From assembly GCA_900552455.1 (NCBI GenBank), contig URZX01000014.1, forward strand, positions 1 through 57,661: DNA of 57,661 bases, read 5' to 3'. Below are positions 24,938-31,863 of the stretch, one piece after another. The DNA comes from an uncultured Peptococcaceae bacterium. GTDB lineage: Bacteria; Bacillota; Peptococcia; Peptococcales; Peptococcaceae. The notes under the pieces are model-generated. The model did no database searches, had not been told where the DNA came from, and saw only the letters and a program-made list of their open reading frames with translations. Both the position numbers and the translations under genes were made by a program. Numbering within the stretch: position 1 is the stretch's first letter; the number at the start of each line of letters is the position of its first letter.

Positions 24938-27145
24938 TTAGCCAGCCTGCTCGAACTGGCTGTTGTAGAGATCGGCGTAGAAGCCGCCTTTGGCGAGGAG
25001 TTCTTCGTGGGTGCCGCTTTCAACGATGTCGCCCTGGTTCATGACGAGGATGAGGTCGGCATTGCGAATGGTCGAAAGACGATGCGCAATGACAAAGGAG
25101 GTGCGGTTTTCCATGAGTTTGTCCATCGCCGACTGGATCTGCTGCTCGGTGCGGGTGTCGACGGAGGACGTGGCTTCGTCGAGGATGAGCATCGGCTTGT
25201 CGGCGATCATTGCGCGAGCGATGGTGAGCTGCTGCTTCTGTCCCTGGGAGAGGCTGAGCTGGTCGCCAACGACGGTGTCGTAGCCCTTCGGCAGGGTGCG
25301 GATGAAGTGGTCGAGGCCGACGGCCTTGCAGGCGGCGATCATCTTCTCGTCGCTGACGTTTTCTGTGCAGTAGATGAGATTTTCCCGCAGCGTGCCTTCA
25401 AAGAGCCAGGTGTCCTGAAGCACCATACAGAACTGCTCGCGCACAGCTTCGCGCGTCATTTCGTTCGTTGGCACGCCGTCGATGCGGATCTCGCCGCTCT
25501 GAATGTCGTGGAAGCGCATGAGCAGATTGACCATCGTCGTTTTGCCAGCGCCAGTCGGGCCGACGATGGCGATCTTCTGCCCCGGCTTGGCGTGGGCGGA
25601 GAAATCGTGGATGACGATCTTGTTGGTGTCCTCGTAGCCGAAGCGCACGTGGTCGAAATCGACGGTGCCCTGGACTGCGCCGATATCGCTTTTCTTGCCG
25701 GATTCGTCGGGCATTTCCTCTGCCTCGAGGAATTCAAAGACGCGCTCACCGGCGGCAGCTGCACTTTGCAGGCTCTGCACAGCCTGAGCGATCTGCGACA
25801 ACGGCTGGGTGAAGTAGCGCACGTACATCATGAAAGCGACGATGACGCCGAAACTGATCATATCGTTTAGCGCCATGGCCCCACCGACAACGCAGACGGC
25901 GACATAGCCGAGGTTGCCGACGAAGGTCATGACGGGCATCATCATGCCAGCGAGGGTTTGCGCGCGGAAGCCGCTCTCGCGCAGCTTATCGTTCATCTGA
26001 TCGAAGGTCTGCTGGGCAGCGGCCTCGCCGTTGTAGGCTTTGACGACGGTGTGGCCGGTGTACATTTCCTCGATGTGGCCGTTCAGGGCGCCGAGATGGC
26101 GCTGCTGGCGCGCGAAATATTTCTGGCTGCGGCCCATGATCGCAAACATCACGACGAAGCCGAGAAGGCTGGCGAGAATGGCGGTGAGGGTCATCCAAAG
26201 ATTGGTGATGAGCATCATCAAGAGACTGCCGAAAAGCAGGATCACAGAGGTGATGAGGTTACCGATGCTCTGGTTCAGCGACTGGCTGATGAGGTCGACG
26301 TCATTGGTGACGCGCGAGAGAATATCACCGGTGGAGGTACGATTGTAAAAGGCCATCGGCAGGCGGTTGATCTTGCGCGAAATATCGCCGCGCAGCTGCT
26401 GGGACACGCGCTGGGTGACGCCGGCGGTGATCCAGCCCTGGATAGCGGAAAAAAGATAGCTCAGCGCGTAGAACGTGACGAGGATGAATCCGATCTGCTG
26501 CACCTTGTCCATATCGATGGATGGCGCGATCAGGCTGTAGACAGAATCCGGCAGCTTATCCATTGCTTCCAGAGCGTCCTCGCTCTCTTCGGGGTCGATG
26601 CCAGACATAATGTCCATGGCGGCGCGCTGATCGGCGGCGCTGATGGTCTGGCCGTCGATGGTGACGTCGCTGTAGAGAGCGGCAGTTACAGCATCTGGCA
26701 GCTGCGCCATAGCATCCTGCATGGTGGCGGCGTCGGGATCATCCACCCCGGCGAGGATCGAGAGCGTGGCCTGCTGGTCGGCGAGGGAGATCTCCGAGCC
26801 GTTCACGGTGATGGCTTTCGGCGTGCTGCTCTGGAGATTGGCGGCGATGGCCGTGGAAACCTCCTGCATATTGGCAGCGGCGTTTTCGCTGACCGCCTCG
26901 GTGAGCTCGGTGAGCGCCTCGGTGTTCGGCGTGATGCCGGCGGTGATGGTGTCGGTCATCTCCGAGAGCTTGTCCGGCCCGATCAGCGTCAGCACAGTGC
27001 CCGCTGCTGCGCAGAGAATGGCGATCATAAACACAGCCAGATATCTGCGGCAGTAGCCGAGCAGTTTTTTCCAGGTACCGACGAGGTCCTTTGGCTTGTT
27101 ATGGCCGCGGTAGCCGCCGTGGCGTTTGTTGTGAGAATGTGCCAT
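24938..27145 (-). CDS. ABC exporter half-transporter with a large extracellular insert
   Basis: The 735-aa protein has six membrane segments and a nucleotide-binding domain: Walker A GPTGAGKTTMVNLL, signature LSLSQGQKQQLTIAR, Walker B LILDEATSSVD and switch His in IAHRLST. Between TM1 (about residues 35-57) and TM2 (about 217-235) lies an insert of about 155 residues holding two similar units (about 112-154 and 161-203), each with a GxxIS(L/A)ADQ(Q/R) motif. The N-terminus is His/Lys/Gly-rich. It shares one base with the upstream partner gene (TAATG), so the two form a heterodimer. A role in drug or lipid export is inferred from family and MarR control. Confidence 0.9.
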   Translation of the reverse strand: MAHSHNKRHGGYRGHNKPKDLVGTWKKLLGYCRRYLAVFMIAILCAAAGTVLTLIGPDKLSEMTDTITAGITPNTEALTELTEAVSENAAANMQEVSTAIAANLQSSTPKAITVNGSEISLADQQATLSILAGVDDPDAATMQDAMAQLPDAVTAALYSDVTIDGQTISAADQRAAMDIMSGIDPEESEDALEAMDKLPDSVYSLIAPSIDMDKVQQIGFILVTFYALSYLFSAIQGWITAGVTQRVSQQLRGDISRKINRLPMAFYNRTSTGDILSRVTNDVDLISQSLNQSIGNLITSVILLFGSLLMMLITNLWMTLTAILASLLGFVVMFAIMGRSQKYFARQQRHLGALNGHIEEMYTGHTVVKAYNGEAAAQQTFDQMNDKLRESGFRAQTLAGMMMPVMTFVGNLGYVAVCVVGGAMALNDMISFGVIVAFMMYVRYFTQPLSQIAQAVQSLQSAAAAGERVFEFLEAEEMPDESGKKSDIGAVQGTVDFDHVRFGYEDTNKIVIHDFSAHAKPGQKIAIVGPTGAGKTTMVNLLMRFHDIQSGEIRIDGVPTNEMTREAVREQFCMVLQDTWLFEGTLRENLIYCTENVSDEKMIAACKAVGLDHFIRTLPKGYDTVVGDQLSLSQGQKQQLTIARAMIADKPMLILDEATSSVDTRTEQQIQSAMDKLMENRTSFVIAHRLSTIRNADLILVMNQGDIVESGTHEELLAKGGFYADLYNSQFEQAG

Positions 27146-28902
27146 TATGCCAGTTCCTCCTTTGAAAGCTGCGAAAGGGCGATCTGCTGATAGACCTCGC
27201 AGGTTTTGATAAGCTCGTCGTGGGTGCCCATGCCGGCGATGCGCCCTTCGTCGAGGACGATGATCTTATCCGCATCGCGGATGGTGCCGATGCGCTGCGC
27301 CACGATGAAGCGCGTGGCATCGCCACATTCGCGATCGAGGGTGGCGCGCAGGGTGCGGTCGGTCTTGTAATCCAGCGCCGAGAACGAATCGTCGAAGATG
27401 AAGATCTCCGGCTGACGCGCCACAGCGCGCGCGATCGAGAGCCGCTGCTTCTGCCCGCCGGAGAAATTGTCCCCGCCCTGGGAGACGCGGCCGTCGTAGC
27501 CATCCTCCATCTGCTCGATGAACTCTGTGGCTTGAGCGGTGGCAATGGCCTGCTTCACCATCTCGTCGGCGATCGGGCCGCGACCGTTGTCACCAAAATT
27601 GATGTTGTCGCGCACACTGCCGGCAAAGAGGACCGCCTTCTGCGACACATAGCCAATCTTGTTGCGCAGCGCTTGCTGCGTGTATTCGCGGACGTTTACG
27701 CCATCCACCAGCACCTCGCCCTCGCTGGCATCGTAAAAGCGCGGGATCAGGTTCACCACCGTGCTCTTGCCACAGCCAGTGGCGCCGATGAAAGCGATCG
27801 TTTCGCCGCGCTTTGCCGTAAATGAGATGTTCTCGATGACGCTGTCCTCCGCGTCTGGATAGCGGAAGCTGACGTTTTTGAAAACAACCTCGCCAGCGTG
27901 GCCCTCTGCGCCTTCTGTGCGCGTGCCGTCGTGGATGGCCGGCTCCGTCGCGAGCACCTCGTTGATGCGCTTGGCAGCAACCTGCGCACGCGGCAGGAGC
28001 ATGAAGATCATCACCAGCATCATAAAGCTCATGACCACCTGGATCGCGTACTGGGAAAACACCATCATATCCGAAAACAGCGACACCTTGCCAACCATGT
28101 TCGCCGCATCGATCAGCACCGCGCCGATCCAGTAGATCGCCAGCGACAGCCCGCTCATGATCAGCTGGATGCTCGGCATCAGAAACGCCAGCGTGCGCTG
28201 GGCAAAAAGCTGCGTGCGCGTGAGATTATCGTTGGCAAGATCGAACTTGTGCTCCTGATAATCCTCCGCGTTGTAGGCGCGCACCACACGCAGACCAGTG
28301 AGATTTTCGCGGGTGACACGGTTAAGATCGTCCGTCAGCTGCTGCAGCTTGCGAAACTTCGGCAGCGCCAGCACCAGTGCCACCAGCACAACGATGAGCA
28401 GCACGCCCACCGCAGCCGCCGTGGACATCGTCCACTCCCACTGCTTATCAGCGATCTTGCAGATCGCCCAGACAGCCATGATCGGCGCCATGATCAGCAT
28501 CTGCAGCCCCAGCACGATCAGCATCTGCACCTGGGTCACATCGTTGGTCGAGCGGGTGATCAGGCTCGCCGTGGAAAAATGACCGATCTCCTCCATCGAG
28601 AACGCCTGCACCTTCGCAAACAGCAAGCGGCGCACATTCGCGCTGAACGACGTGCCAATGCGCGCCGCGCAGACCGCCGTCACCACCGACGCAGCCAGAC
28701 TCCCCAGCGCGCAGGCCAACATCATCCCGCCTGCCGAGAGGATCTCCGGCATTTCGCTGCCTGGCGTCTGGATCAGCATCGTGATCTCGCGCATGTAATC
28801 CGGCATCGTCAAGCTCAGCCAGACCTGCACCACCACAAACGCCACCGAAAGCGCCGCCAGCAGCCACTCCTTCTTCGTAAATTTCCCTAATAATTTCAGC
28901 AT
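27145..28902 (-). CDS. ABC exporter half-transporter, partner of the downstream gene
   Basis: The 585-aa type IV ABC exporter subunit has six TM segments, then a nucleotide-binding domain with Walker A GATGCGKSTVVNL, signature NFSGGQKQRLSIAR and IFIFDDSFSALD. Here the residue after Walker B is Asp, not the catalytic Glu, which marks the degenerate site usual in heterodimeric exporters. The partner at 24938-27145 has the canonical Glu. GGAGAAGGAT precedes ATG 28902. The leader upstream carries two structured hairpins and an intrinsic terminator, and the gene lies downstream of marR on the same strand. Confidence 0.92.
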   Translation of the reverse strand: MLKLLGKFTKKEWLLAALSVAFVVVQVWLSLTMPDYMREITMLIQTPGSEMPEILSAGGMMLACALGSLAASVVTAVCAARIGTSFSANVRRLLFAKVQAFSMEEIGHFSTASLITRSTNDVTQVQMLIVLGLQMLIMAPIMAVWAICKIADKQWEWTMSTAAAVGVLLIVVLVALVLALPKFRKLQQLTDDLNRVTRENLTGLRVVRAYNAEDYQEHKFDLANDNLTRTQLFAQRTLAFLMPSIQLIMSGLSLAIYWIGAVLIDAANMVGKVSLFSDMMVFSQYAIQVVMSFMMLVMIFMLLPRAQVAAKRINEVLATEPAIHDGTRTEGAEGHAGEVVFKNVSFRYPDAEDSVIENISFTAKRGETIAFIGATGCGKSTVVNLIPRFYDASEGEVLVDGVNVREYTQQALRNKIGYVSQKAVLFAGSVRDNINFGDNGRGPIADEMVKQAIATAQATEFIEQMEDGYDGRVSQGGDNFSGGQKQRLSIARAVARQPEIFIFDDSFSALDYKTDRTLRATLDRECGDATRFIVAQRIGTIRDADKIIVLDEGRIAGMGTHDELIKTCEVYQQIALSQLSKEELA

Positions 28903-28921
28903 ATCCTTCTCCTTTATCGCT

Positions 28922-29047
28922 AAAAAACCCAGCAGTAGCCGGCAGCCAATCGAGCTTTGACATTAGTCTCGCTCTCTTGGGCCGGCCTCGCATGGGCGCC
29001 ATTAGCCAATCAGCCGTCGCCTTTCGGCTCGGCTTCTTGGATGGCGC
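28922..29047 (-). ncRNA. Twin-hairpin leader with an overlapping terminator (riboswitch-like)
   Basis: On the minus strand two hairpins follow one another (29047-28996 and 28986-28938). Both have an outer GC stem, then CCAA, GA, an inner stem, a 3-bp stem with a tetraloop, and on the return GA, UUGG, CU. The outer and inner stems differ in sequence but still pair, while CCAAGA and GAUUGGCU are invariant. The 3' strand of the second outer stem (GCCGGC) can instead pair with GCUGG to make a terminator (28942-28922) followed by six U. Hairpin formation would therefore favour read-through into the exporter genes. I do not recognise a known class. Confidence 0.65.
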
Positions 29048-29051
29048 TCCA

Positions 29052-29062
29052 TAACCCGGTTA
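29052..29062. promoter_or_regulatory. MarR-type operator upstream of the exporter genes
   Basis: TAACC-C-GGTTA, an 11-bp inverted repeat, nearly matches the site at the marR promoter. A candidate minus-strand -10 box TAGAAT lies at 29072-29067, 4 bp upstream, without a good -35. Confidence 0.65.
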
Positions 29063-29082
29063 GATAATTCTACAAAAAAAAT

Positions 29083-29538
29083 TTACTCCTCGTGAGGCTC
29101 CTGCGCCACCGGCATCTGCAGCCGCTCGCAGATCACGCGGATCTCCTTCGCCGTTTCCGCGAAAGCCAGCATCCGCCCCAGGCCGAGTTCGTCGATCAGC
29201 GTGCCCAGGATCTGGTAAATATCACGCTGTACCGCGTTCACCTTTTCCCAGCCCGCTTGCGACAGCCGCACCACCGTTGTGCGCGCGTCGTTTTCGCCAG
29301 GCGTGCGGCTGATGAGCCCCTTCGCCTCCAGCTTTTTCAGGAGCACCGCCATGCGCGCTGTGCTGCCGCCAAGCGCCTGCGCGATCTGCCCCGAGGTCAC
29401 CGGCTCTTCTACCGACGCCAGATAGCGCAGCACCGCGCCCTGACCAGCAGAGGTTTTGTCCATCTCCCGCAGCGAATCCTGGGGATGCGCCTCGCAAAAC
29501 AGCGCAAACAGCCGCTCAATATCCTCCTGCGTCGCCAT
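29083..29538 (-). CDS. MarR-family transcriptional regulator
   Basis: The 151-aa winged-helix regulator has a recognition region in VTSGQIAQALGGSTARMAVLL and a wing in KGLISRTPGENDARTTVVRL, as in MarR proteins. The start is ATG 29538, six nt after AAGGAGG; an ATG 6 bp upstream abuts the ribosome site and is unlikely. It sits 180 bp upstream of the ABC exporter pair on the same strand. Near-identical palindromes at its own promoter (29562-29574) and before the exporter (29052-29062) indicate autoregulation plus exporter control. The ligand is unknown. Confidence 0.92.
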   Translation of the reverse strand: MATQEDIERLFALFCEAHPQDSLREMDKTSAGQGAVLRYLASVEEPVTSGQIAQALGGSTARMAVLLKKLEAKGLISRTPGENDARTTVVRLSQAGWEKVNAVQRDIYQILGTLIDELGLGRMLAFAETAKEIRVICERLQMPVAQEPHEE

Positions 29539-29561
29539 CTGCATCCTCCTTTCACAATTTG

Positions 29562-29604
29562 CTAACCGGGTTAGATTATAAGCGAATCTGCAAATAATTG
29601 TCAA
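29562..29604 (-). promoter_or_regulatory. marR promoter with operator
   Basis: TTGACA (29604-29599) and TATAAT (29580-29575) are both perfect boxes, 18 bp apart. The 13-bp palindrome CTAACC-G-GGTTAG (29562-29574) abuts the -10 and covers the likely start site, a classic repressor position. Confidence 0.88.
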
Positions 29605-29669
29605 CGCGCCGGAAGGAATCTTGATATTTTCTCCATAACGTTACACGCTTCGCGCGCAAATGATTAATG

Positions 29670-29703
29670 AGCCCTGCGGGGCCAGCTTGCTTCGCTCGCT
29701 GGC
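29670..29703 (+). repeat. Dispersed hairpin repeat, copy 1
   Basis: A 34-bp core starts AGCCCTGCGGGG and ends in GCCAGC...GCTGGC. It is matched in inverse orientation at 47651-47684, where the stem is GTCAGC/GCTGAC, a compensatory change. Short A/T-rich repeats (AATGATTAAT-like) flank it. Confidence 0.75.
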
Positions 29704-29762
29704 AATGAATAATGATTATCTCTCAATGATTAATTAGAAATTAGTAATGTTTAATGGTGGTG

Positions 29763-29785
29763 GCTTTGTTTCTTCGAAACAAAGC
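29763..29785. repeat. Perfect 10-bp hairpin in the intergenic region
   Basis: GCTTTGTTTC-TTC-GAAACAAAGC. No T run follows on either strand, so it is not a standard terminator. Confidence 0.6.
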
Positions 29786-29862
29786 GGGAAAAATTTGTGG
29801 TGTGCGCACGCTCGCCAATAAAATAAAAAGGCTACCGAGAAGCGCGACGCAACGCGTCGTGT

Positions 29863-29921
29863 CAGACTGTAGATAAACCCTATTTTGGCATCTAGCCAAA
29901 ATAGGGTTTATCTACAGTCTG
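29863..29921. repeat. 27-bp perfect inverted repeat
   Basis: The arms 29863-29889 and 29895-29921 are perfect complements around a 5-bp centre (ATCTA). There is no T tail. It could be a recombination site, a MITE-like remnant or an unusual RNA end. Confidence 0.85.
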
Positions 29922-30009
29922 CAGCGCGGACTACGCGCTCTTCTCTTCTCTTCTCTTCTCTTCTCTTCTCTTCTCTTCTCTTCTCTAGGAGTCTACTGGA
30001 GAGGGTCAT
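29908..30009 (-). CDS. Possible 33-aa peptide built on pentanucleotide repeats
   Basis: ATG 30009 lies 9 nt after AGGAAAGGA and downstream of an activator-type promoter. The frame reads MTLSSRLLE, then repeated KRREE, then RVVRAADCR and stops inside the 27-bp inverted repeat. Changing the number of TTCTC units changes the frame, but every frame stops within about 30 bp. It looks like the head of a gene whose body was lost. Whether it is translated is unknown. Confidence 0.35.
   Translation of the reverse strand: MTLSSRLLEKRREEKRREEKRREERVVRAADCR
29941..29985. repeat. Pentanucleotide microsatellite, (TTCTC)9
   Basis: Nine exact TTCTC units, preceded by a partial CTC. Unit length five makes copy-number change frame-shifting. 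Confidence 0.97.
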
Positions 30010-30044
30010 GATGGTCAATCCTTTCCTGGTGATTTGTTCGTTTT

Positions 30045-30104
30045 GTTATACCATACTGTCAAGGATTTTTTCTTACCAATTTTGCTGAAAATTGACCAGT
30101 TTTG
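30045..30104 (-). promoter_or_regulatory. Activator-type promoter with 20-bp-period direct repeats, copy 1
   Basis: On the plus strand ACCAATTTTG (30075-30084) and ACCAGTTTTG (30095-30104) are 20 bp apart. On the minus strand TATAAC (30050-30045), preceded by TGG (extended -10), lies exactly 24 bp from the nearer box. The same layout recurs at 57231-57290. The spacing is like that of LytTR-family response-regulator sites. Confidence 0.6.
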
Positions 30105-30147
30105 CTCATTTTGAACGGTTTACAGATTTTCCGCTGGCGAGCTGGAC

Positions 30148-30194
30148 GAAAAAACCACGCCCTGGCGCACAGCTTGTGTACGCTCAGGGCGTGG
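30148..30194 (-). terminator. Rho-independent terminator of the zinc-ribbon gene
   Basis: The stem CCACGCCCTG/CAGGGCGTGG (30155-30164 with 30185-30194) has further pairing inside and a TTTTTTC tail on the minus strand. Confidence 0.92.
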
Positions 30195-30202
30195 TAACTT
30201 TA

Positions 30203-30898
30203 TCATTCCACCATCATCACGATGCCGGTGGTGGCTTCGTCGGTTGCTTCTGCTGTGTCGTCGGCGCCGCTGCTCCATGGCTGGGTGACGACGAGGCCGA
30301 TGACGAGGCCGATGATGAGGCCGAGCACGATGACTGGGAGCACGATCTTTTTCATGGACACGGGCTCGTCGCTCTGGCGGCTGACTTTTTTCTGCGCCAC
30401 TTCTTCCTCTGCGATATAGGCGCTCACCGGATCTTCCTCTGGTGCTTCATAGGATGTCTGCTGCGCGGCTTTTTCGGCGCGGGCGGCTTCCTGCGCCTGC
30501 TTCTTTTCGGCCTGCTTTGCCTTCATTGCGCCGAGGCCGGCTTTGAACTTTCCGGCAAAGGCGCCGGCTGCGCCCACCATCTCGGCGGCGGCAACCTTGG
30601 CGGAGGCGACGGCCTTATCGGCTGGCTGCGAAGCGGTGGCTTTTTCCGGCTCGGCGGCTGGCTGCGCCTGGGCGTGGGCGGCTTGCGACTGGGCTTCGTG
30701 GGCCTTGGCAAGCTCCTCGTCGTCGTTCAGATACTGGCCGAGTTCTTCGGCGGTAAAGAGTCTGGTTTCTTCAAAGGCGTCCTCATGGGCGTCGGAATCA
30801 TCGTCGTCAAAAAGTCCCTGTCTCAGGACTGGGGTGCCACAGTTGGAGCAAAAGTAATCATCTGGTGACAGCTTTTTTCCACAGTTGCTACAATACAT
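30203..30898 (-). CDS. Zinc-ribbon membrane protein of unknown function
   Basis: The 231-aa protein starts with a double CxxC zinc ribbon (MYCSNCGKKL, YFCSNCGTPV). A long, low-complexity Ala/Glu/Lys/Gln-rich segment (residues about 30-175, probably helical or coiled coil) follows. A single membrane span comes near residues 190-212 (IVLPVIVLGLIIGLVIGLV), and the tail is short. The zinc ribbon would lie in the cytoplasm. ATG 30898 is preferred over the ATG 15 bp upstream because GGAGG overlaps the latter. Similar proteins often read as stress or secretion accessories, but no function is assigned. Confidence 0.75.
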   Translation of the reverse strand: MYCSNCGKKLSPDDYFCSNCGTPVLRQGLFDDDDSDAHEDAFEETRLFTAEELGQYLNDDEELAKAHEAQSQAAHAQAQPAAEPEKATASQPADKAVASAKVAAAEMVGAAGAFAGKFKAGLGAMKAKQAEKKQAQEAARAEKAAQQTSYEAPEEDPVSAYIAEEEVAQKKVSRQSDEPVSMKKIVLPVIVLGLIIGLVIGLVVTQPWSSGADDTAEATDEATTGIVMMVE

Positions 30899-31014
30899 CT
30901 TTTCACCCTCCATGGTCGGTTTTCATAAAAAATATTATAGCATGTGGCTGATAAGGGGACAAGCTTGGCGCGCTGAGATTTGATTTTTCCCGATATTTCC
31001 GGCTGCTGGCGCAG

Positions 31015-31040
31015 AAAAAAGAGGGCCGCTTGGGCCCTCT
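31015..31040 (-). terminator. Rho-independent terminator after codY
   Basis: The stem AGAGGGCC/GGCCCTCT (31020-31027 with 31033-31040) has a T6 tail on the minus strand. It ends the dprA-to-codY transcript. Confidence 0.93.
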
Positions 31041-31047
31041 GGGTTGA

Positions 31048-31851
31048 TCAAAGTCGTTTGGATTTGGTGCGGCTCTTGATGCCGTCGATGAGATATTTGT
31101 TGAGCAGGCGGATGTAGGTCCCCTTCATGCCGAGGGATTTGGATTCGATGACGCCGGCGGATTCAAATTTTCTCAGCGCGTTGACGATGACGGAGCGGGT
31201 GATGCCGACGCGGTCAGCGATCTTGGACGCAACGAGGATGCCTTCGTCGCCTTCGAGCTCGGAGAAAATGTGTTCGATGGCTTCCATTTCAGAATAGCTG
31301 AGGGTGTCCAGCGCGATCTGCACGGCGACGCGCTCGCGGTTTTCCTCGGCTTCTTCCTTATTCTTGAGACGCAGCATTTCGATGCCGACGAAGGTGGCGC
31401 CGTATTCAGCGAGGATGAGGTCGTCGTCGGTGAAATCGACGTTGAACTTCCCGAGCATCAGGCTGCCCTGGCGTTTGTTGCCAGCAAAGATCGGCACAAC
31501 GGTGGTCTTTTTGTCACCGAAGACGCATTTTTCTCCCTGGAAAATGCACAGGCCGTTGGTGTTTGGAATATTGGAGATGGTTTCATCGGTGGCGATGAGT
31601 CCTTCGTTGTAGCTTTCAGGCATTTTGCCTTCCTGGTAGACGAATTTCTCCATGACGTCGCAGTTGAATCCTTCGAGGAAGTGATGGCCCATGAGCTCAC
31701 CCTTTTCACCGAGGATATACGCGTTGCTGTTGATGGTGTCGGACAAGATCTCTGCGATCTCGTTAAAGTTGATCAGAGATTCATCCTCTGGCGACCCGCT
31801 CTGCAGGGCACGGTTCAATAGTCTGGTTTTTTCTAATAATGTTGCGCTCAT
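31048..31851 (-). CDS. codY: GTP- and branched-chain-amino-acid-sensing repressor CodY
   Basis: The 267-aa protein has the CodY layout: an N-terminal GAF domain (residues 1-155; LLEKTRLLNRALQ, VVPIFAGNKRQGSLML), a linker helix and a C-terminal winged HTH (ASKIADRVGITRSVIVNALR, AGVIESKSLGMKGTYI). It senses GTP and Ile/Leu/Val and represses nutrient-starvation genes. ATG 31851 lies 12 bp after hslU. The order xerC-hslV-hslU-codY is the classic Bacillota arrangement. Length matches the family (about 260 aa). Confidence 0.97.
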   Translation of the reverse strand: MSATLLEKTRLLNRALQSGSPEDESLINFNEIAEILSDTINSNAYILGEKGELMGHHFLEGFNCDVMEKFVYQEGKMPESYNEGLIATDETISNIPNTNGLCIFQGEKCVFGDKKTTVVPIFAGNKRQGSLMLGKFNVDFTDDDLILAEYGATFVGIEMLRLKNKEEAEENRERVAVQIALDTLSYSEMEAIEHIFSELEGDEGILVASKIADRVGITRSVIVNALRKFESAGVIESKSLGMKGTYIRLLNKYLIDGIKSRTKSKRL

Positions 31852-31863
31852 TTTGCTTCCTCC

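Larger units (their letters stand above)
29605..30147. other. Repeat-rich intergenic region without a long gene
   Basis: These 540 bp hold, in order, a dispersed hairpin repeat, A/T-rich short repeats, a 10-bp hairpin, an orphan terminator half (AAAAAGGCTACC at 29826-29837), a 27-bp inverted repeat, nine TTCTC units and an activator-type promoter pointing left. The only plausible reading frame is a 33-codon ORF at 29908-30009. Confidence 0.7.

Noticed and set aside
28448..29002. Minus-strand frame of 184 codons starting in the twin-hairpin leader
   Set aside because: It runs out of frame through the ABC exporter gene and its composition (Gly/Ala/Asp-rich) is that of a shadow. Only its first codons could matter as a leader peptide.
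29938..29990. TTCTC repeats as a possible CRISPR array
   Set aside because: The units are five bases with no spacers and no cas genes are nearby; it is a microsatellite.
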